64,000 nt of DNA from Paenarthrobacter sp. AR 02 (GTDB taxonomy: Bacteria > Actinomycetota > Actinomycetes > Actinomycetales > Micrococcaceae). Positions within the stretch are counted from its first letter, which is position 1. Each line of letters begins with the position of its first letter. The notes below the pieces were generated by a model, which was given only the letters and a program-made list of their open reading frames with translations, searched no databases and had not been told where the DNA came from. The position numbers were made by a program, and so were the translations under genes. The DNA lies in assembly GCF_021538675.1 (NCBI RefSeq), contig NZ_JAJUKH010000001.1, positions 1,085,462 to 1,149,461 of the forward strand. Direction: 5' to 3'. Positions 28,367 through 38,000 of this stretch are shown in pieces.

Positions 28367-29798
28367 TGTCGCCGTCGTCGGCGCGGGCCCCAATGGTCTG
28401 GCGGCAGCAGTGGTCATGGCCCGTGCGGGCCTGAAGGTACACGTTTACGAGGCCGCGAACGCCATTGGCGGAGGTTCGCGCACCAGTGAGCTGATGGAAC
28501 CCGGGCATTTCTACGACATCTGCTCCGCGGTACACCCCATGGCATTGGCGTCGCCGTTCTTCCGTGCCTTCGAGCTGTCCAAACGAATTGAACTGCGGGT
28601 CCCGGAAGTTCAGCACGGAACACCCCTGGACGTGGGCGGTGCCGCGTTGGCTTACCAGTCGCTGGACAGGACTGTCCAGGGCTTGGGCGTGGATGGACCG
28701 GCATACCGCCGGCTCATGGAACCCCTGCTGGAGCGGGTCTCCGGGGTGGTGGAATTTACGTCCAACCAGCTGCTGCGCATACCCAAAGACCCGTTGGCCG
28801 CCATGGGCTTTGGTCTTGCCACGCTGGATCAGGGCACGCCCATGTGGGGCCGCCGCTTCCGGGAGGAGGCAGCGCCCGCGCTCCTGACCGGGGTGATGTC
28901 GCACGCGCTGGGTTCGCAACCGTCCCTGAGCTCAACCGGCGCCGGGCTCCTGCTCGGGGTCCTTGCCCATGCCGGCGGTTGGCCGATTCCCGTAGGGGGC
29001 TCAATGTCCATTGCCCAGGCGATGGCGGATGACGTGACCGCCCACGGAGGAACCATCCACGTAGGTGAACGAGTGGACTCCCTGGACCAGGTTCGGCCCT
29101 CGGACGCCATCCTGTTGGATGTTGCTCCCCCGACCCTGGCCCGGATCGGCGGCGCGGAAGTACCCGACCGCTACCGCCGGGCACTGGAAGCATTCCGATT
29201 CGGGAATGCAGCATGCAAAGTGGACTTTATTCTCTCCGGGCCTGTGCCTTGGTTGGATCCAGGCCTGGCCAAGGCAGGCACGGTCCATGTGGGAGGTTCA
29301 CGGCTTGCCATGGCCGAATCCGAGAATCTGGTAGCGATGGGCAAGTATCCACCGCAGCCCTACGTCCTGGTTTCCCAGCCGTCCCTGCTGGACCCGACCC
29401 GCGCACCTGAAGGCCGCCACATCCTGTGGTCCTACTGCCACGTCCCTGCCAACTCCACCGTGGATATGGCGGAGGCGGTAACGGCCCGCATCGAGCGATA
29501 TGCGCCCGGCTTCAGGGACGTCGTGGTGGCGTCAAAGACCACGACGGCGGCAGAACTGGCTGCGTACAACGAAAACTATGTGGGTGGCGACTTCAGCGCA
29601 GGCATCCTGGATCTCCGTGGGCTGGTGCAGCGGCCCGTGGTGTCCAATGTGCCTTGGCGGACGCCGATGCCGGGTGTCTATCTGTGTTCGTCCTCAACGC
29701 CGCCAGGTCCCGGAGTGACAGGAATGCCCGGGTACCACGCGGCTAAACATGCCCTTAAGGACATATTCAAATTGCGGGTACCCGGGCTGGGCGTTTAG
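28359..29798 (+). CDS. FAD-dependent oxidoreductase, CrtI/PYROXD2-like
   Basis: This 479-aa flavoprotein opens with the dinucleotide-binding motif V-V-G-A-G-P-N-G-L-A-A-A and a following E-A at the ribose-binding position. It ends with the family's FAD-binding C-terminus (Y-L-C-S-S-S-T-P-P-G-P-G-V-T-G-M-P-G-Y), as in phytoene-desaturase-like oxidoreductases. The length fits. There are no carotenoid genes nearby, so desaturation of a carotenoid is doubtful and the substrate is unknown. Good Shine-Dalgarno GGAGG upstream of ATG 28359; overlaps the GT87 stop. Confidence 0.85.
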   Translation: MGDVAVVGAGPNGLAAAVVMARAGLKVHVYEAANAIGGGSRTSELMEPGHFYDICSAVHPMALASPFFRAFELSKRIELRVPEVQHGTPLDVGGAALAYQSLDRTVQGLGVDGPAYRRLMEPLLERVSGVVEFTSNQLLRIPKDPLAAMGFGLATLDQGTPMWGRRFREEAAPALLTGVMSHALGSQPSLSSTGAGLLLGVLAHAGGWPIPVGGSMSIAQAMADDVTAHGGTIHVGERVDSLDQVRPSDAILLDVAPPTLARIGGAEVPDRYRRALEAFRFGNAACKVDFILSGPVPWLDPGLAKAGTVHVGGSRLAMAESENLVAMGKYPPQPYVLVSQPSLLDPTRAPEGRHILWSYCHVPANSTVDMAEAVTARIERYAPGFRDVVVASKTTTAAELAAYNENYVGGDFSAGILDLRGLVQRPVVSNVPWRTPMPGVYLCSSSTPPGPGVTGMPGYHAAKHALKDIFKLRVPGLGV

Positions 29799-29807
29799 CC
29801 CGCCGTC

Positions 29808-30413
29808 CTAGTTGGCGGCGGTAAAGCGTGCGCGGCGGTGGGCCGGGCTTTCGATCTCGTCCAGCATGGCTACGGCGTAGTCCTGCGTGGAGATGGTGTT
29901 GCCCGCCGGTGAGTCCTTTGCCACGGAGTACTCGCCAGTGCGCTCACCGGGCTGGATAACCGGCGCGGGGGCCAGGACGGTCCAGTCGAGGGACTCGGGG
30001 GCCTGCTTGACGGCTTCCAGGGCCTTGGCGGCGGTGGTGGCCTCGGCCTTGTAGGCCTCAGGGAAGTCCGGGGAGTCGAGCAGGCGGACACCGTCGATTT
30101 CCAGTGTCCCGGCGCCGCCGACAATCATCAGCCGGGTTCCTTCTGCGTTGCTGTAAGCGGTAGACATGGCTTCGAGCCACTCGGAGTGGTCGCCGCCGGT
30201 GCGGCTGGGGCCCGTAGCCAGCACAACGACGTCGTGGTCCTTGGCAACGGACGCAAAGGTCTGCGCGTCAGCCTGGTCCGCAGCCTGAGAGGCTGCGCCG
30301 GGAACTTCAGCGCCCTTGCGGGAGATGGCCGTGACCTGGTGGCCGCGGGTGATGGATTCGTTGACGATCTGGCTGCCGACCATGCCTGTTGCGCCGTAGA
30401 CTGCGATTTTCAT
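29808..30413 (-). CDS. NAD(P)-binding NmrA-like protein
   Basis: This 201-aa atypical short-chain dehydrogenase has the N-terminal motif M-K-I-A-V-Y-G-A-T-G-M-V-G-S. The family binds NAD(P) and acts as quinone or redox-linked reductases or sensors. ATG 30413 is chosen because GGAG lies just upstream; the open frame extends 22 codons further without support. It is divergent from an HxlR regulator, a common arrangement in which the regulator controls the reductase in response to electrophiles such as quinones or aldehydes. Confidence 0.88.
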   Translation of the reverse strand: MKIAVYGATGMVGSQIVNESITRGHQVTAISRKGAEVPGAASQAADQADAQTFASVAKDHDVVVLATGPSRTGGDHSEWLEAMSTAYSNAEGTRLMIVGGAGTLEIDGVRLLDSPDFPEAYKAEATTAAKALEAVKQAPESLDWTVLAPAPVIQPGERTGEYSVAKDSPAGNTISTQDYAVAMLDEIESPAHRRARFTAAN

Positions 30414-30452
30414 TGCTCTCCTTAGGGTTGCTATCCTTGCAATACGACAAAG

Positions 30453-30467
30453 GTATCCATTGGATAC
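30453..30467. promoter_or_regulatory. Likely HxlR operator
   Basis: GTATCCA-T-TGGATAC is a perfect dyad with 7-bp arms in the 83-bp space between the divergent NmrA-like and HxlR genes. Its place and symmetry suit binding of a winged-helix dimer controlling both genes. Confidence 0.65.
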
Positions 30468-30496
30468 TGATAGCTTCAAAGGAACCTAGTTACCTG

Positions 30497-30892
30497 ATGG
30501 AAACCAACAGCCTCCCCGCGAACATTCTGGACCCCAACTGTCCCTCCCGCGTGATCTTCCAACGAATCGGCGACAAATGGGCCTCGCTGGTCATCCAGGT
30601 GTTGGGCGCCGGTCCGGTGCGGTTCTCCGAGTTGCGGAAGATGGTCAACGTCGTGACGCCCAAAGTCCTGACCCAGACGCTGAGGGCGCTGGAGCGTGAC
30701 GGCCTGATCACGCGGACTGTCCATGCCCAGGTCCCCCCACGCGTGGACTATGAACTGACGGCGATGGGCGAATCCCTGTTGCAGCCGCTGTCCCTGCTCC
30801 GTGAATGGGCCGAAAGCCACGTGCCCACCATTCTGGAAGCCCGCGAAGCCTACGACGACGCGCAGGACTCCGCGATACTCTCAGCTACCTAG
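30497..30892 (+). CDS. HxlR-family transcriptional regulator
   Basis: This 131-aa winged-helix protein has the HxlR core: C-P-S-R near residue 13, G-D-K-W-A-S-L-V-I-Q-V-L, R-F-S-E-L-R-K-M-V-N-V-V-T-P-K-V-L-T-Q-T-L-R-A-L and a Y-E-L-T wing. A cysteine at residue 12 is at the position used for redox or electrophile sensing in related regulators. ATG 30497 is used; the frame extends upstream without a good site. The divergent reductase gene and the dyad between them suggest autoregulation. Confidence 0.92.
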   Translation: METNSLPANILDPNCPSRVIFQRIGDKWASLVIQVLGAGPVRFSELRKMVNVVTPKVLTQTLRALERDGLITRTVHAQVPPRVDYELTAMGESLLQPLSLLREWAESHVPTILEAREAYDDAQDSAILSAT

Positions 30893-31587
30893 GGTTGCGG
30901 CGACGGGATGAGGGCGCGGCTGATTCGCCCGTCCCGCATGGTCGCGACGGCATCCGTCAGGGGCAGGAACTCGGTATCGTGCGTGACCATGACGGTGGCC
31001 GTGTTGAACTCGTCCGTCACCCGACGGAGCAGCCGGACCACGGATTCGCTGCGTTCGTGGTCAAGCGCCGCTGTGGGCTCGTCCACCAGCAGCACCGAAG
31101 GGCTGCCCATCAATGCCCTCGCTATGTTCACCCGCTGGCGCTGGCCGCCGGAGAGCTGGTGCGGCCGCTTGTGTTCGGCACCGGACAAACCAACTACGTC
31201 CAGCAGCTCGACGGCTTTCCGGCGGGCTTCCTTCAGCGGGTTGCCACGCAGGTGCTCACGAATCACCAACTGCTCGACGGCGGTCAACGCCGGCAGCAGG
31301 TTGGGTTGCTGGAAGATGATGCCCACGCTGTCCCGGCGCAGCGCAGTTCGTTCGGCTTCCGGAAGTGCGGCGACATCCTGCCCGTTGATGACCACTACGC
31401 CGGATGTTGGCCGGATGAGGGTGGCCGCCACGGCGAGCAGTGACGACTTCCCTGAGCCTGACGGGCCTACCAGGGAGAGGAATTCCCCTCTGCTGACCGC
31501 GAGGTTCACGGAGTCCAGGGCCTTCAGGGTGGAGCCACCATCGGGATATTCGAGCGAGACGTTGACGAGGTTGAGTGCAGTAGTCAC
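30889..31587 (-). CDS. ABC transporter ATP-binding protein (MacB/LolD type)
   Basis: This 232-aa ATPase has Walker A G-P-S-G-S-G-K-S-S near residue 37, the signature L-S-G-G-Q-R-Q-R near 141 and Walker B V-L-L-V-D-E-P-T. The open frame runs 200 codons farther upstream, but that part is the antisense of the permease. GTG 31587, with AAAGG eight bases before, is the start. It follows the FtsX-like permease by 29 bp. Its end overlaps the HxlR stop by four bases on the opposite strand. With the permease it should form an exporter or lipid/peptide-release system. Confidence 0.92.
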   Translation of the reverse strand: MTTALNLVNVSLEYPDGGSTLKALDSVNLAVSRGEFLSLVGPSGSGKSSLLAVAATLIRPTSGVVVINGQDVAALPEAERTALRRDSVGIIFQQPNLLPALTAVEQLVIREHLRGNPLKEARRKAVELLDVVGLSGAEHKRPHQLSGGQRQRVNIARALMGSPSVLLVDEPTAALDHERSESVVRLLRRVTDEFNTATVMVTHDTEFLPLTDAVATMRDGRISRALIPSPQP

Positions 31588-31616
31588 GGTGTATGCCTTT
31601 CGAAGAATGTACGGAA

Positions 31617-32696
31617 TCAGTTGCCGCCGAGGGCCAGCAAGGGGCCCACTGTGGTGACTTTGCGGACGGCAAGCACCGCACCGGCGAGCCCGAGCAGGAC
31701 AATTCCAGCCACTGGGAGCAGCGTGGTCAGGGGAGTGATCAAGAAGGGTGCAGCCTGGGCTGCGAAGGCTCCCCCGGCAAGGCCCAGCAAACCGCCCACC
31801 GCGGCTCCGGACACCAGCACCAAGGCCGCTTGGGCGAGGGCATCGCGCAGGACGTAACCGGAGGAAGCACCAAGTGCTTTGAGTACCGCGATATCGCGCG
31901 TCCGCTGTACCGTCCACACGGTCAGGAATGCGACGATCACCAATGCGGAGATGCCGTAGAGGAACGCCTGCATGAGCATGAGGGAGCCGTTTTCGCTCTT
32001 GTACGAGGCCAAGGCCTGGAACGAACCCACGGGATCCGTGCTGACTGTGCCAGCCGATGCGTTGGCGGCGTCGACGTCCAAGGAGGTTCCGGCGTCGTAC
32101 TGTACGGCGAGGACGGTGGCCGTGCCGGGGGCCGCGTGGGCGATGGACCGCCAGGTGTCCAGGGTGGTCCAAACGACGCCCGTGTGGGAGTACCACTGGT
32201 CCCCCACAACGGACGAGACAGTGAGGTCGGTGCCGCCTACGCTCACCCGGCTACCGGGGGTCAGGGACAGGTCCTTCGCCAAGGTTTCGCCGACAACCAC
32301 CGCCCCGTCCTCCACGGCTTGGGGAGCGACGGATCCGCCAAAGACGGCGACGTTCGCTGTACCACTCGGAGTGCCACCAGCACCCAGTGACTGGAAACGC
32401 GACTGGCTGATTCCCACTGCCTGCGCAGAACTGACCCCCGGCTGCTCGCGCCACGTCTGGAGCTGGGCCGAGGAAACCTCAGACTCGGTGTAGGACGCTT
32501 TGGCGTCACTTCCCGCGGGAGCCCCAAAGACGACCTGCTGCGCCGGCAATGCGGCAATGGCCGACGTCGACTGGTTTCCCAGTCCGGCTGTCAGCCCGGA
32601 CAACATCACGAGCAGCAAGGTGATCAAGGCGACGACACTGCCCATGAGCGCAAAACGGCCCTTGGCGAAGCGGATGTCGCGGATGGCGAGAAACAT
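31617..32696 (-). CDS. FtsX-like ABC transporter permease
   Basis: This 359-aa permease has one N-terminal helix (residues about 18-40), a large outer domain of about 200 residues, and three C-terminal helices starting at L-Y-G-I-S-A-L-V-I-V-A-F near residue 240. This is the FtsX/MacB topology. The loop R-T-R-D-I-A-V-L-K-A-L-G-A-S is the characteristic coupling motif. A GAAGGAA site precedes ATG 32696. It is divergent from a two-component system at 32890-34823 that probably controls it. Confidence 0.9.
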   Translation of the reverse strand: MFLAIRDIRFAKGRFALMGSVVALITLLLVMLSGLTAGLGNQSTSAIAALPAQQVVFGAPAGSDAKASYTESEVSSAQLQTWREQPGVSSAQAVGISQSRFQSLGAGGTPSGTANVAVFGGSVAPQAVEDGAVVVGETLAKDLSLTPGSRVSVGGTDLTVSSVVGDQWYSHTGVVWTTLDTWRSIAHAAPGTATVLAVQYDAGTSLDVDAANASAGTVSTDPVGSFQALASYKSENGSLMLMQAFLYGISALVIVAFLTVWTVQRTRDIAVLKALGASSGYVLRDALAQAALVLVSGAAVGGLLGLAGGAFAAQAAPFLITPLTTLLPVAGIVLLGLAGAVLAVRKVTTVGPLLALGGN

Positions 32697-32889
32697 CGGA
32701 TTCCTTCGGTAGGTGCGGGCTTGTTCCCGGCACTACCAACTCTTCCGGCGAAGGCCCTCCCGGACATCGGGAGGTGGATGGATTGGCGGACTCCGTGGGG
32801 TTGAGCGGCCAGTCATCCAAATGGTTGATTCCGGCTGTGCGGCGCGGAATACGGCGGAATGCGGCAGGGCCGGAGATACGCTGGAAAGC

Positions 32890-34170
32890 ATGCAATCCCC
32901 CACCGGAGCCGTCACGATCCTCCGCGTCCTGCGCGTGAGTTTGCACGTCGGTTTCGCCGTGCTGCTGCTGGTCGCCGTCATTCGCCTGCTGACCGGAGTC
33001 GGCACTTCCGGATCACCGTCATCCACGGCGTTGGCTGCCGGTTTGGGCCTGTCTGCCCTCCTGGCGATGGTGTACCTGGCGGGAACCATCCTGGAAAAAC
33101 GGCACGCAAGCGACCCTTCCCGTTTCAACCCCACGCGCTACGCAGCGTGGTGGCTGGGTGCAGTGATGTTCCTGTGGCTGCTGCTCCTTCTGGTCAGCGG
33201 CGATTTCGCCTGGGTGGCCTTCCCCCTCTTCTTCCTGCAGCTTCACCTGCTTCCCCGGCGCCTGGCGTTGCCTTTGATTGCGTTGAGCACGGTCCTGCTG
33301 ATCGGTGCGCTGTGGTTCCATAGCCGCGGCACGTCCGACGGCGGCCTGCAGCTCGCGATGGTCCTGGGCCCGGTGTTTGGGGCCGGTTTCGCCGTGGTCA
33401 CCGGGCTGGCCTACCAGGCCTTGTTCCTTGAGGCCGAAAACCAGCGGGTGGTGGCCGAGGACCTGCGTCGGACGCGGGCTGAACTGGCCAAAACACAGCA
33501 CGACGCCGGGATCACGGCCGAGCGCGAACGGCTCGCCCGGGAAATCCACGACACCCTGGCACAGGGCTTCTCCAGCATCGTCCTGATGGGGCGGTCAGCC
33601 GAGAAAGCCCTGGATGACGGGGATACAGGGGCTGCAAGGGAGCGACTGCGGATCGTCCAGGAAACAGCTTCGGCGAACCTGGCCGAAGCCCGTAGCTTTG
33701 TTCGTGGCCTCCGTTCCCCTGACCTGGAACAAGCCGGCCTGGTGGATACGTTGCGCCGCCTCTGTGAGAAAACCGAGACTGAAGCCGCCGCCCGTGGAAC
33801 CGCGCTGCGCTGCCGTTTCGAGTTGGTGGGTTCCCCCGTTGAGCTGCCCAATACCTACCAGACCACCCTGCTCCGGGCCGCCCAGGCCTCCCTCGCGAAC
33901 GTGTGGGCACACGCAAAGGCGCGGGCCGCCGTCGTGACCCTGTCCTTCCTCGGGTCCGAGGTGACGTTGGACGTTTTCGACGACGGTATTGGTTTTGAGC
34001 CGTCGACGGCGGTGGCCACCGTGCGCGGTGACGGCACCGGCGTCGGGCTGCTGAGTTTGCGCGAACGGCTGGCCGCGCTGGATGGCAGCCTGGAGATCGA
34101 GTCGGCTCCGGGCGAGGGAACGGTGGTTGCCATCCGGGTGCCCTTGCCCGTGGGAGAAGATGAGGCATGA
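32890..34170 (+). CDS. Sensor histidine kinase, NarL-partner type
   Basis: This 426-aa kinase has about five N-terminal helices (residues 15-165) without an obvious sensor domain, then a HisKA_3 dimerisation domain with the phosphorylated histidine in R-L-A-R-E-I-H-D-T-L near residue 218. The ATPase domain includes D-D-G-I-G-F and G-T-G-V-G-L. ATG 32890 was chosen because the first helix begins shortly after; upstream in-frame ATG 32713 has no good context. The stop overlaps the regulator's start (ATGA). It is divergent from the ABC exporter. Confidence 0.92.
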   Translation: MQSPTGAVTILRVLRVSLHVGFAVLLLVAVIRLLTGVGTSGSPSSTALAAGLGLSALLAMVYLAGTILEKRHASDPSRFNPTRYAAWWLGAVMFLWLLLLLVSGDFAWVAFPLFFLQLHLLPRRLALPLIALSTVLLIGALWFHSRGTSDGGLQLAMVLGPVFGAGFAVVTGLAYQALFLEAENQRVVAEDLRRTRAELAKTQHDAGITAERERLAREIHDTLAQGFSSIVLMGRSAEKALDDGDTGAARERLRIVQETASANLAEARSFVRGLRSPDLEQAGLVDTLRRLCEKTETEAAARGTALRCRFELVGSPVELPNTYQTTLLRAAQASLANVWAHAKARAAVVTLSFLGSEVTLDVFDDGIGFEPSTAVATVRGDGTGVGLLSLRERLAALDGSLEIESAPGEGTVVAIRVPLPVGEDEA

Positions 34171-34823
34171 GCGATATCCGCATTCTGTTGGTGGATGACC
34201 ACCCGGTGGTCAGGGCAGGCCTGCGCGCCATGTTGGCGGACTTCCCGGGTGTCACAGTGGTGGCCGAGGCGGCGGATGGTGATGCCGCGTTGGCCGAGCT
34301 GCGCAGGCTGCACACGCTCGGCGAGCCGGTGGACCTGGTCCTCATGGACCTGCAGATGGGGGCCGGCATGGATGGGGTGACGGCTACGGGAAAGATCAAG
34401 GCGGGCGAGGCCGGGAGCCCCCCGCCCCCGGTTCTGATCCTCACCACCTACGACACCGACGCCGATATCCTCGCTGCCGTTGAAGCCGGTGCCAGCGGTT
34501 ACATGCTGAAAGACGCCCCGCCCGAGCAAATCCGGCAAGCTGTCCTTTCCGCGGCTGCAGGGCAGACCGCGCTGGCACCGGAGGTTGCGGCGCGGCTTAT
34601 GGGACGGATCCGAAACCCGTCGCCCGCGTTGAGCGCCAGGGAGGTGGAGCTGCTGGAGTTGCTGGCTACTGGCATGAGCAACCGCGCCATGGCCAAGCAG
34701 CTCTTCATTTCGGAGGCCACGGTAAAGACGCATCTGGTGCACATTTACTCGAAGTTGGGGGTCGACAACCGGACGGCGGCGATTGCTGCGGCGACCCAGC
34801 GACGAATCATTCGAGGCCGCTGA
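34167..34823 (+). CDS. NarL/LuxR-family response regulator
   Basis: This 218-aa regulator has a receiver domain (I-L-L-V-D-D-H-P-V-V at 6-15, phospho-acceptor in V-L-M-D-L-Q-M near residue 58, Lys in M-L-K-D-A-P) and a C-terminal LuxR helix-turn-helix (L-S-A-R-E-V-E-L-L-E-L-L-A-T-G-M-S-N). It pairs with the kinase immediately upstream by overlapping start and stop. The divergent ABC exporter is the likely target. Confidence 0.95.
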   Translation: MSDIRILLVDDHPVVRAGLRAMLADFPGVTVVAEAADGDAALAELRRLHTLGEPVDLVLMDLQMGAGMDGVTATGKIKAGEAGSPPPPVLILTTYDTDADILAAVEAGASGYMLKDAPPEQIRQAVLSAAAGQTALAPEVAARLMGRIRNPSPALSAREVELLELLATGMSNRAMAKQLFISEATVKTHLVHIYSKLGVDNRTAAIAAATQRRIIRGR

Positions 34824-35004
34824 ACCTCGCGGATCAGGCCCACAGCAAACGTCGCGCTGGACCCTTTTTGGGCGGACGGGTGAGGCTCACTTTGCTTGTT
34901 AATTTTGGTTAAACGGTTGACCTTTGGCCTGCCAGCAGTGACGATTAGTGCACGTTTCGCTATGAGTTAGATCACAAAAAGTCACTCGTCGAAAGTTGGC
35001 CCCC

Positions 35005-38000
35005 ATGTCCGCACCCTCCTTGGGCCTGTCCGGCGCTGCTCCCCACAGCCCCGGACGAGCCACAAAGATAGCCAGGAAGGCCGCATCCATCGGCCTAGCC
35101 TCGCTCCTCCTCGCAGGGACCATCCCCGCACTGACCTTCGCATCGGCGGCATCGGCCGCGAATTCCGCGCCCGGCGACCCGGCCCCCGTCAAAGCCGTCA
35201 CCCCCGAGGTACCTGTCGACGCCGCGGGAGTACCCCTCGGCGCGGTGACCGGATACACCCAGTCCGGCAACGTCGTCGGCCTTTCCACCGCTAAAGGCGC
35301 AGCCCGGGTTACGTTCCTGGATGGCGGCACCTTCCGCCTCGAAGCCGATCCAAGCGGCACCTTCACGGATCCCGCCAACACCGACCAAGGCGACCCGGCC
35401 AGGACCGCCAACATCGTGGTGGGCAAAGACAAATTTCCCGGCACCACACCCACCATCGTCGACGGCGACTGGCTTACGCTGAAAACGGACAAGATCAGCG
35501 TCGCGATCAACAAGACCACTACCCAACTCCGCGTGACCCGGGCCGACGGATCACTGGTGCTGGAGGAGTCGGCACCCATTACGTTCGGCTCCAACTCGGC
35601 CACGCAGCACCTTGCCCATCAGGACGGCGAGCAGTTCATCGGCGGCGGCATGCAAAACGGGCGCTCCGTGCACACCGGCGCGCTGATCAACATCGCCAAG
35701 AACTTCGACTGGGACGACGACGGCTACCCCAACGCCGTGCCGTACTACATGTCATCCAGGGGCTACGGAGTCCTCCGCGACACGTTCGCCCGCGGCTCCT
35801 ACGACTTCAAGGACCAGCCCACCACCACGCATGAGGAAAAGCGGTTCGACGCCTACTACTTCGTGGGCGACTACAAACAGTCCCTTGGGGCGTACACCAC
35901 GCTGACCGGAAAGCCGATCATGCCCCCGGTCTACGCCCTGGAATACGGCGACGCGGACTGCTACAACCGTTCCAACCCGGGCTATTCCTCCTCCGGCTAT
36001 GGCGACCCCGACGGCGCGAAGCAGCGCACGCCGGACGCCATCAAAACCGCACGGAAGTTCGTTGAAAACGACATGCCGGCCGGCTGGATGCTGGTCAACG
36101 ACGGTTACGGCTGCGAATACCAGCAACTCCCGGAAACCGTGAGCAACATCGAGAAAGAAACCGACCTCAAAGTTGGCCTGTGGACCCAGCGCTCCCTGAC
36201 CAACCAGGCATACGAAGTAGGCGAGGCCGGAGTCCGGCTCCGCAAGCTCGACGTTGCCTGGGTTGGGCAGGGCTACCGGCAGGCACTCACCGGTTGCGAG
36301 GCCGCACACGGCGGCATCGAGCAGTACTCGAACGCGCGGGGCACCTCGCTGATGGTGGAAGGGTGGGCCGGCGCCCAGCGTTGCGGCATGCAGTGGACCG
36401 GTGACCACTCCGGAAACCTCGACGCCGTTCGCTGGCAGGTCTCGGCCCTCACCGGTGCGGGCAACTCGGGTTTGGCGTTCACAACCGGCGATGTTGACGG
36501 GATCTTCGGCGGCTCGGCCGAATCGTATGTCCGCGACCTCCAGTGGAAGGCCTTCGCCCCGGCGCTGTACTCCATGTCCGGCTGGGCCGCGACGGACAAG
36601 CGCCCGTGGCTCTACGGCGACCAAGCTACAGCCATCAACCGCCAGTACCTGCAGCTTAGGCAGCAACTCATGCCCTTCATCTACACGCTCGCCCAGGAAT
36701 CTTCCACCAGCGGTGTTTCGATGATGCGATCCATGGCCCTGGAGTTCCCTGACCAGCAGTGGTCCTACGGTGCCGAGGCCAACAACCAGTTCATGCTCGG
36801 CTCCGACTTTCTGGTGGCACCGGTCTTCACCCAGACAGATGTCCGAAACGGCATATTTCTTCCCGCGGGCCAGCAGTGGGTGGATTATTGGACCGGCAAG
36901 CTCTATCAGGGCGGCCAGATCCTCAACGGTTACAACGCACCCCTGGACAAACTGCCGGTATTCGTTCGTGCCGGTGCGGTGATCCCGCAAGGCATCGTGG
37001 CCCGCAACGCCTCCTTGGTACCCGAAGATTCCATGATCACCCTGGACGTCTATGCCCAAGGCCAGGACACCTTCACGCTCTATGAGGACGACAAGGTCAC
37101 CCGTGAATTCAAGGATGGAAAGTCCTCCAGCCAGATCTTCGCAGTGGATGCGCCCGGCAAGGGCAACAGCAGCGTCAAGGTATCCATCGGTGAGCGGAAG
37201 GGCGAGTACACCGGCAAGGCCGCTGCCCGACCCTACGAGCTGAAAGTCCACGCCGGCGCGGCCCCCAAGGACGTGAAAATCGGCGGCACCAAGCTCACCC
37301 AACAACCAACCCAGGCCGCCTATGCCGCTGCAACCACGGGGTGGTTCTTCGATGAGGCCAACAACGGCACCGTCTGGGTCAAGACGGGATCCATCGCCTC
37401 CAACCAGTCAGCCACGGTTCAGCTCCAGCAGGCAGGTCCGCTGGGCGGGAAAAGCCAGGAAGACACCGCCGCCGAAGTCCGCGTGACCACCGGCCAACAG
37501 GTCTTCCAGGACCAGGAAACAACAGTCACCGCTGCTTTCGTGAACACCGGTACCAAGGCCAAGACCAACGTGGTCCTCACTCCCGTCCTACCGGAGGGGT
37601 GGACCGTGGTTTCGTCCTCCGGCGCAACCGCAGCCAAGGTGGACGGTGGAGCGAGCGCCACTGCCACCTTCGTCATCAAACCCGGCTCCAGCGCGAAGGC
37701 GGGCCAACAGACGGTGCGGGTGTCGGCGTCGTACGCTGCTTCCGGCTCCAACCAGTCGGTGACCGGCGGCAACCAGATCTACGTCGCCTACGGTTCGCTG
37801 GCTGCGGCCTACAACACCGTTTCGGTCACCACCGTGGCCGGCAAGGCGCTCGGAAACTTCGACGGCGGCGGGGCCACCTTCGCTGCCGAGCAGCTGGCTG
37901 CCGCCACGGTTCCGGCCGGCGGTGTCCGGCCAGGCAGCACGGTGACGGTCGATGCCGGGAAGCCTACACAGGTGGATTACACGTGGCCGGCCGTGGGACC

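Noticed and set aside
28359-29798. Carotenoid phytoene desaturase
   Set aside because: The protein has the CrtI-like flavoprotein fold, but there are no other carotenoid genes nearby and the sequence resembles the broader PYROXD2-like group.
31588-32196. Upstream extension of the ABC ATPase frame
   Set aside because: This part is antisense to the FtsX-like permease; the ATPase family N-terminus begins at GTG 31587.
35752-37305. 517-codon open frame antisense to the GH31 gene
   Set aside because: It is the complementary frame of a high-GC gene, has no ribosome-binding site or recognisable domain, and the sense strand encodes an intact glycosidase.
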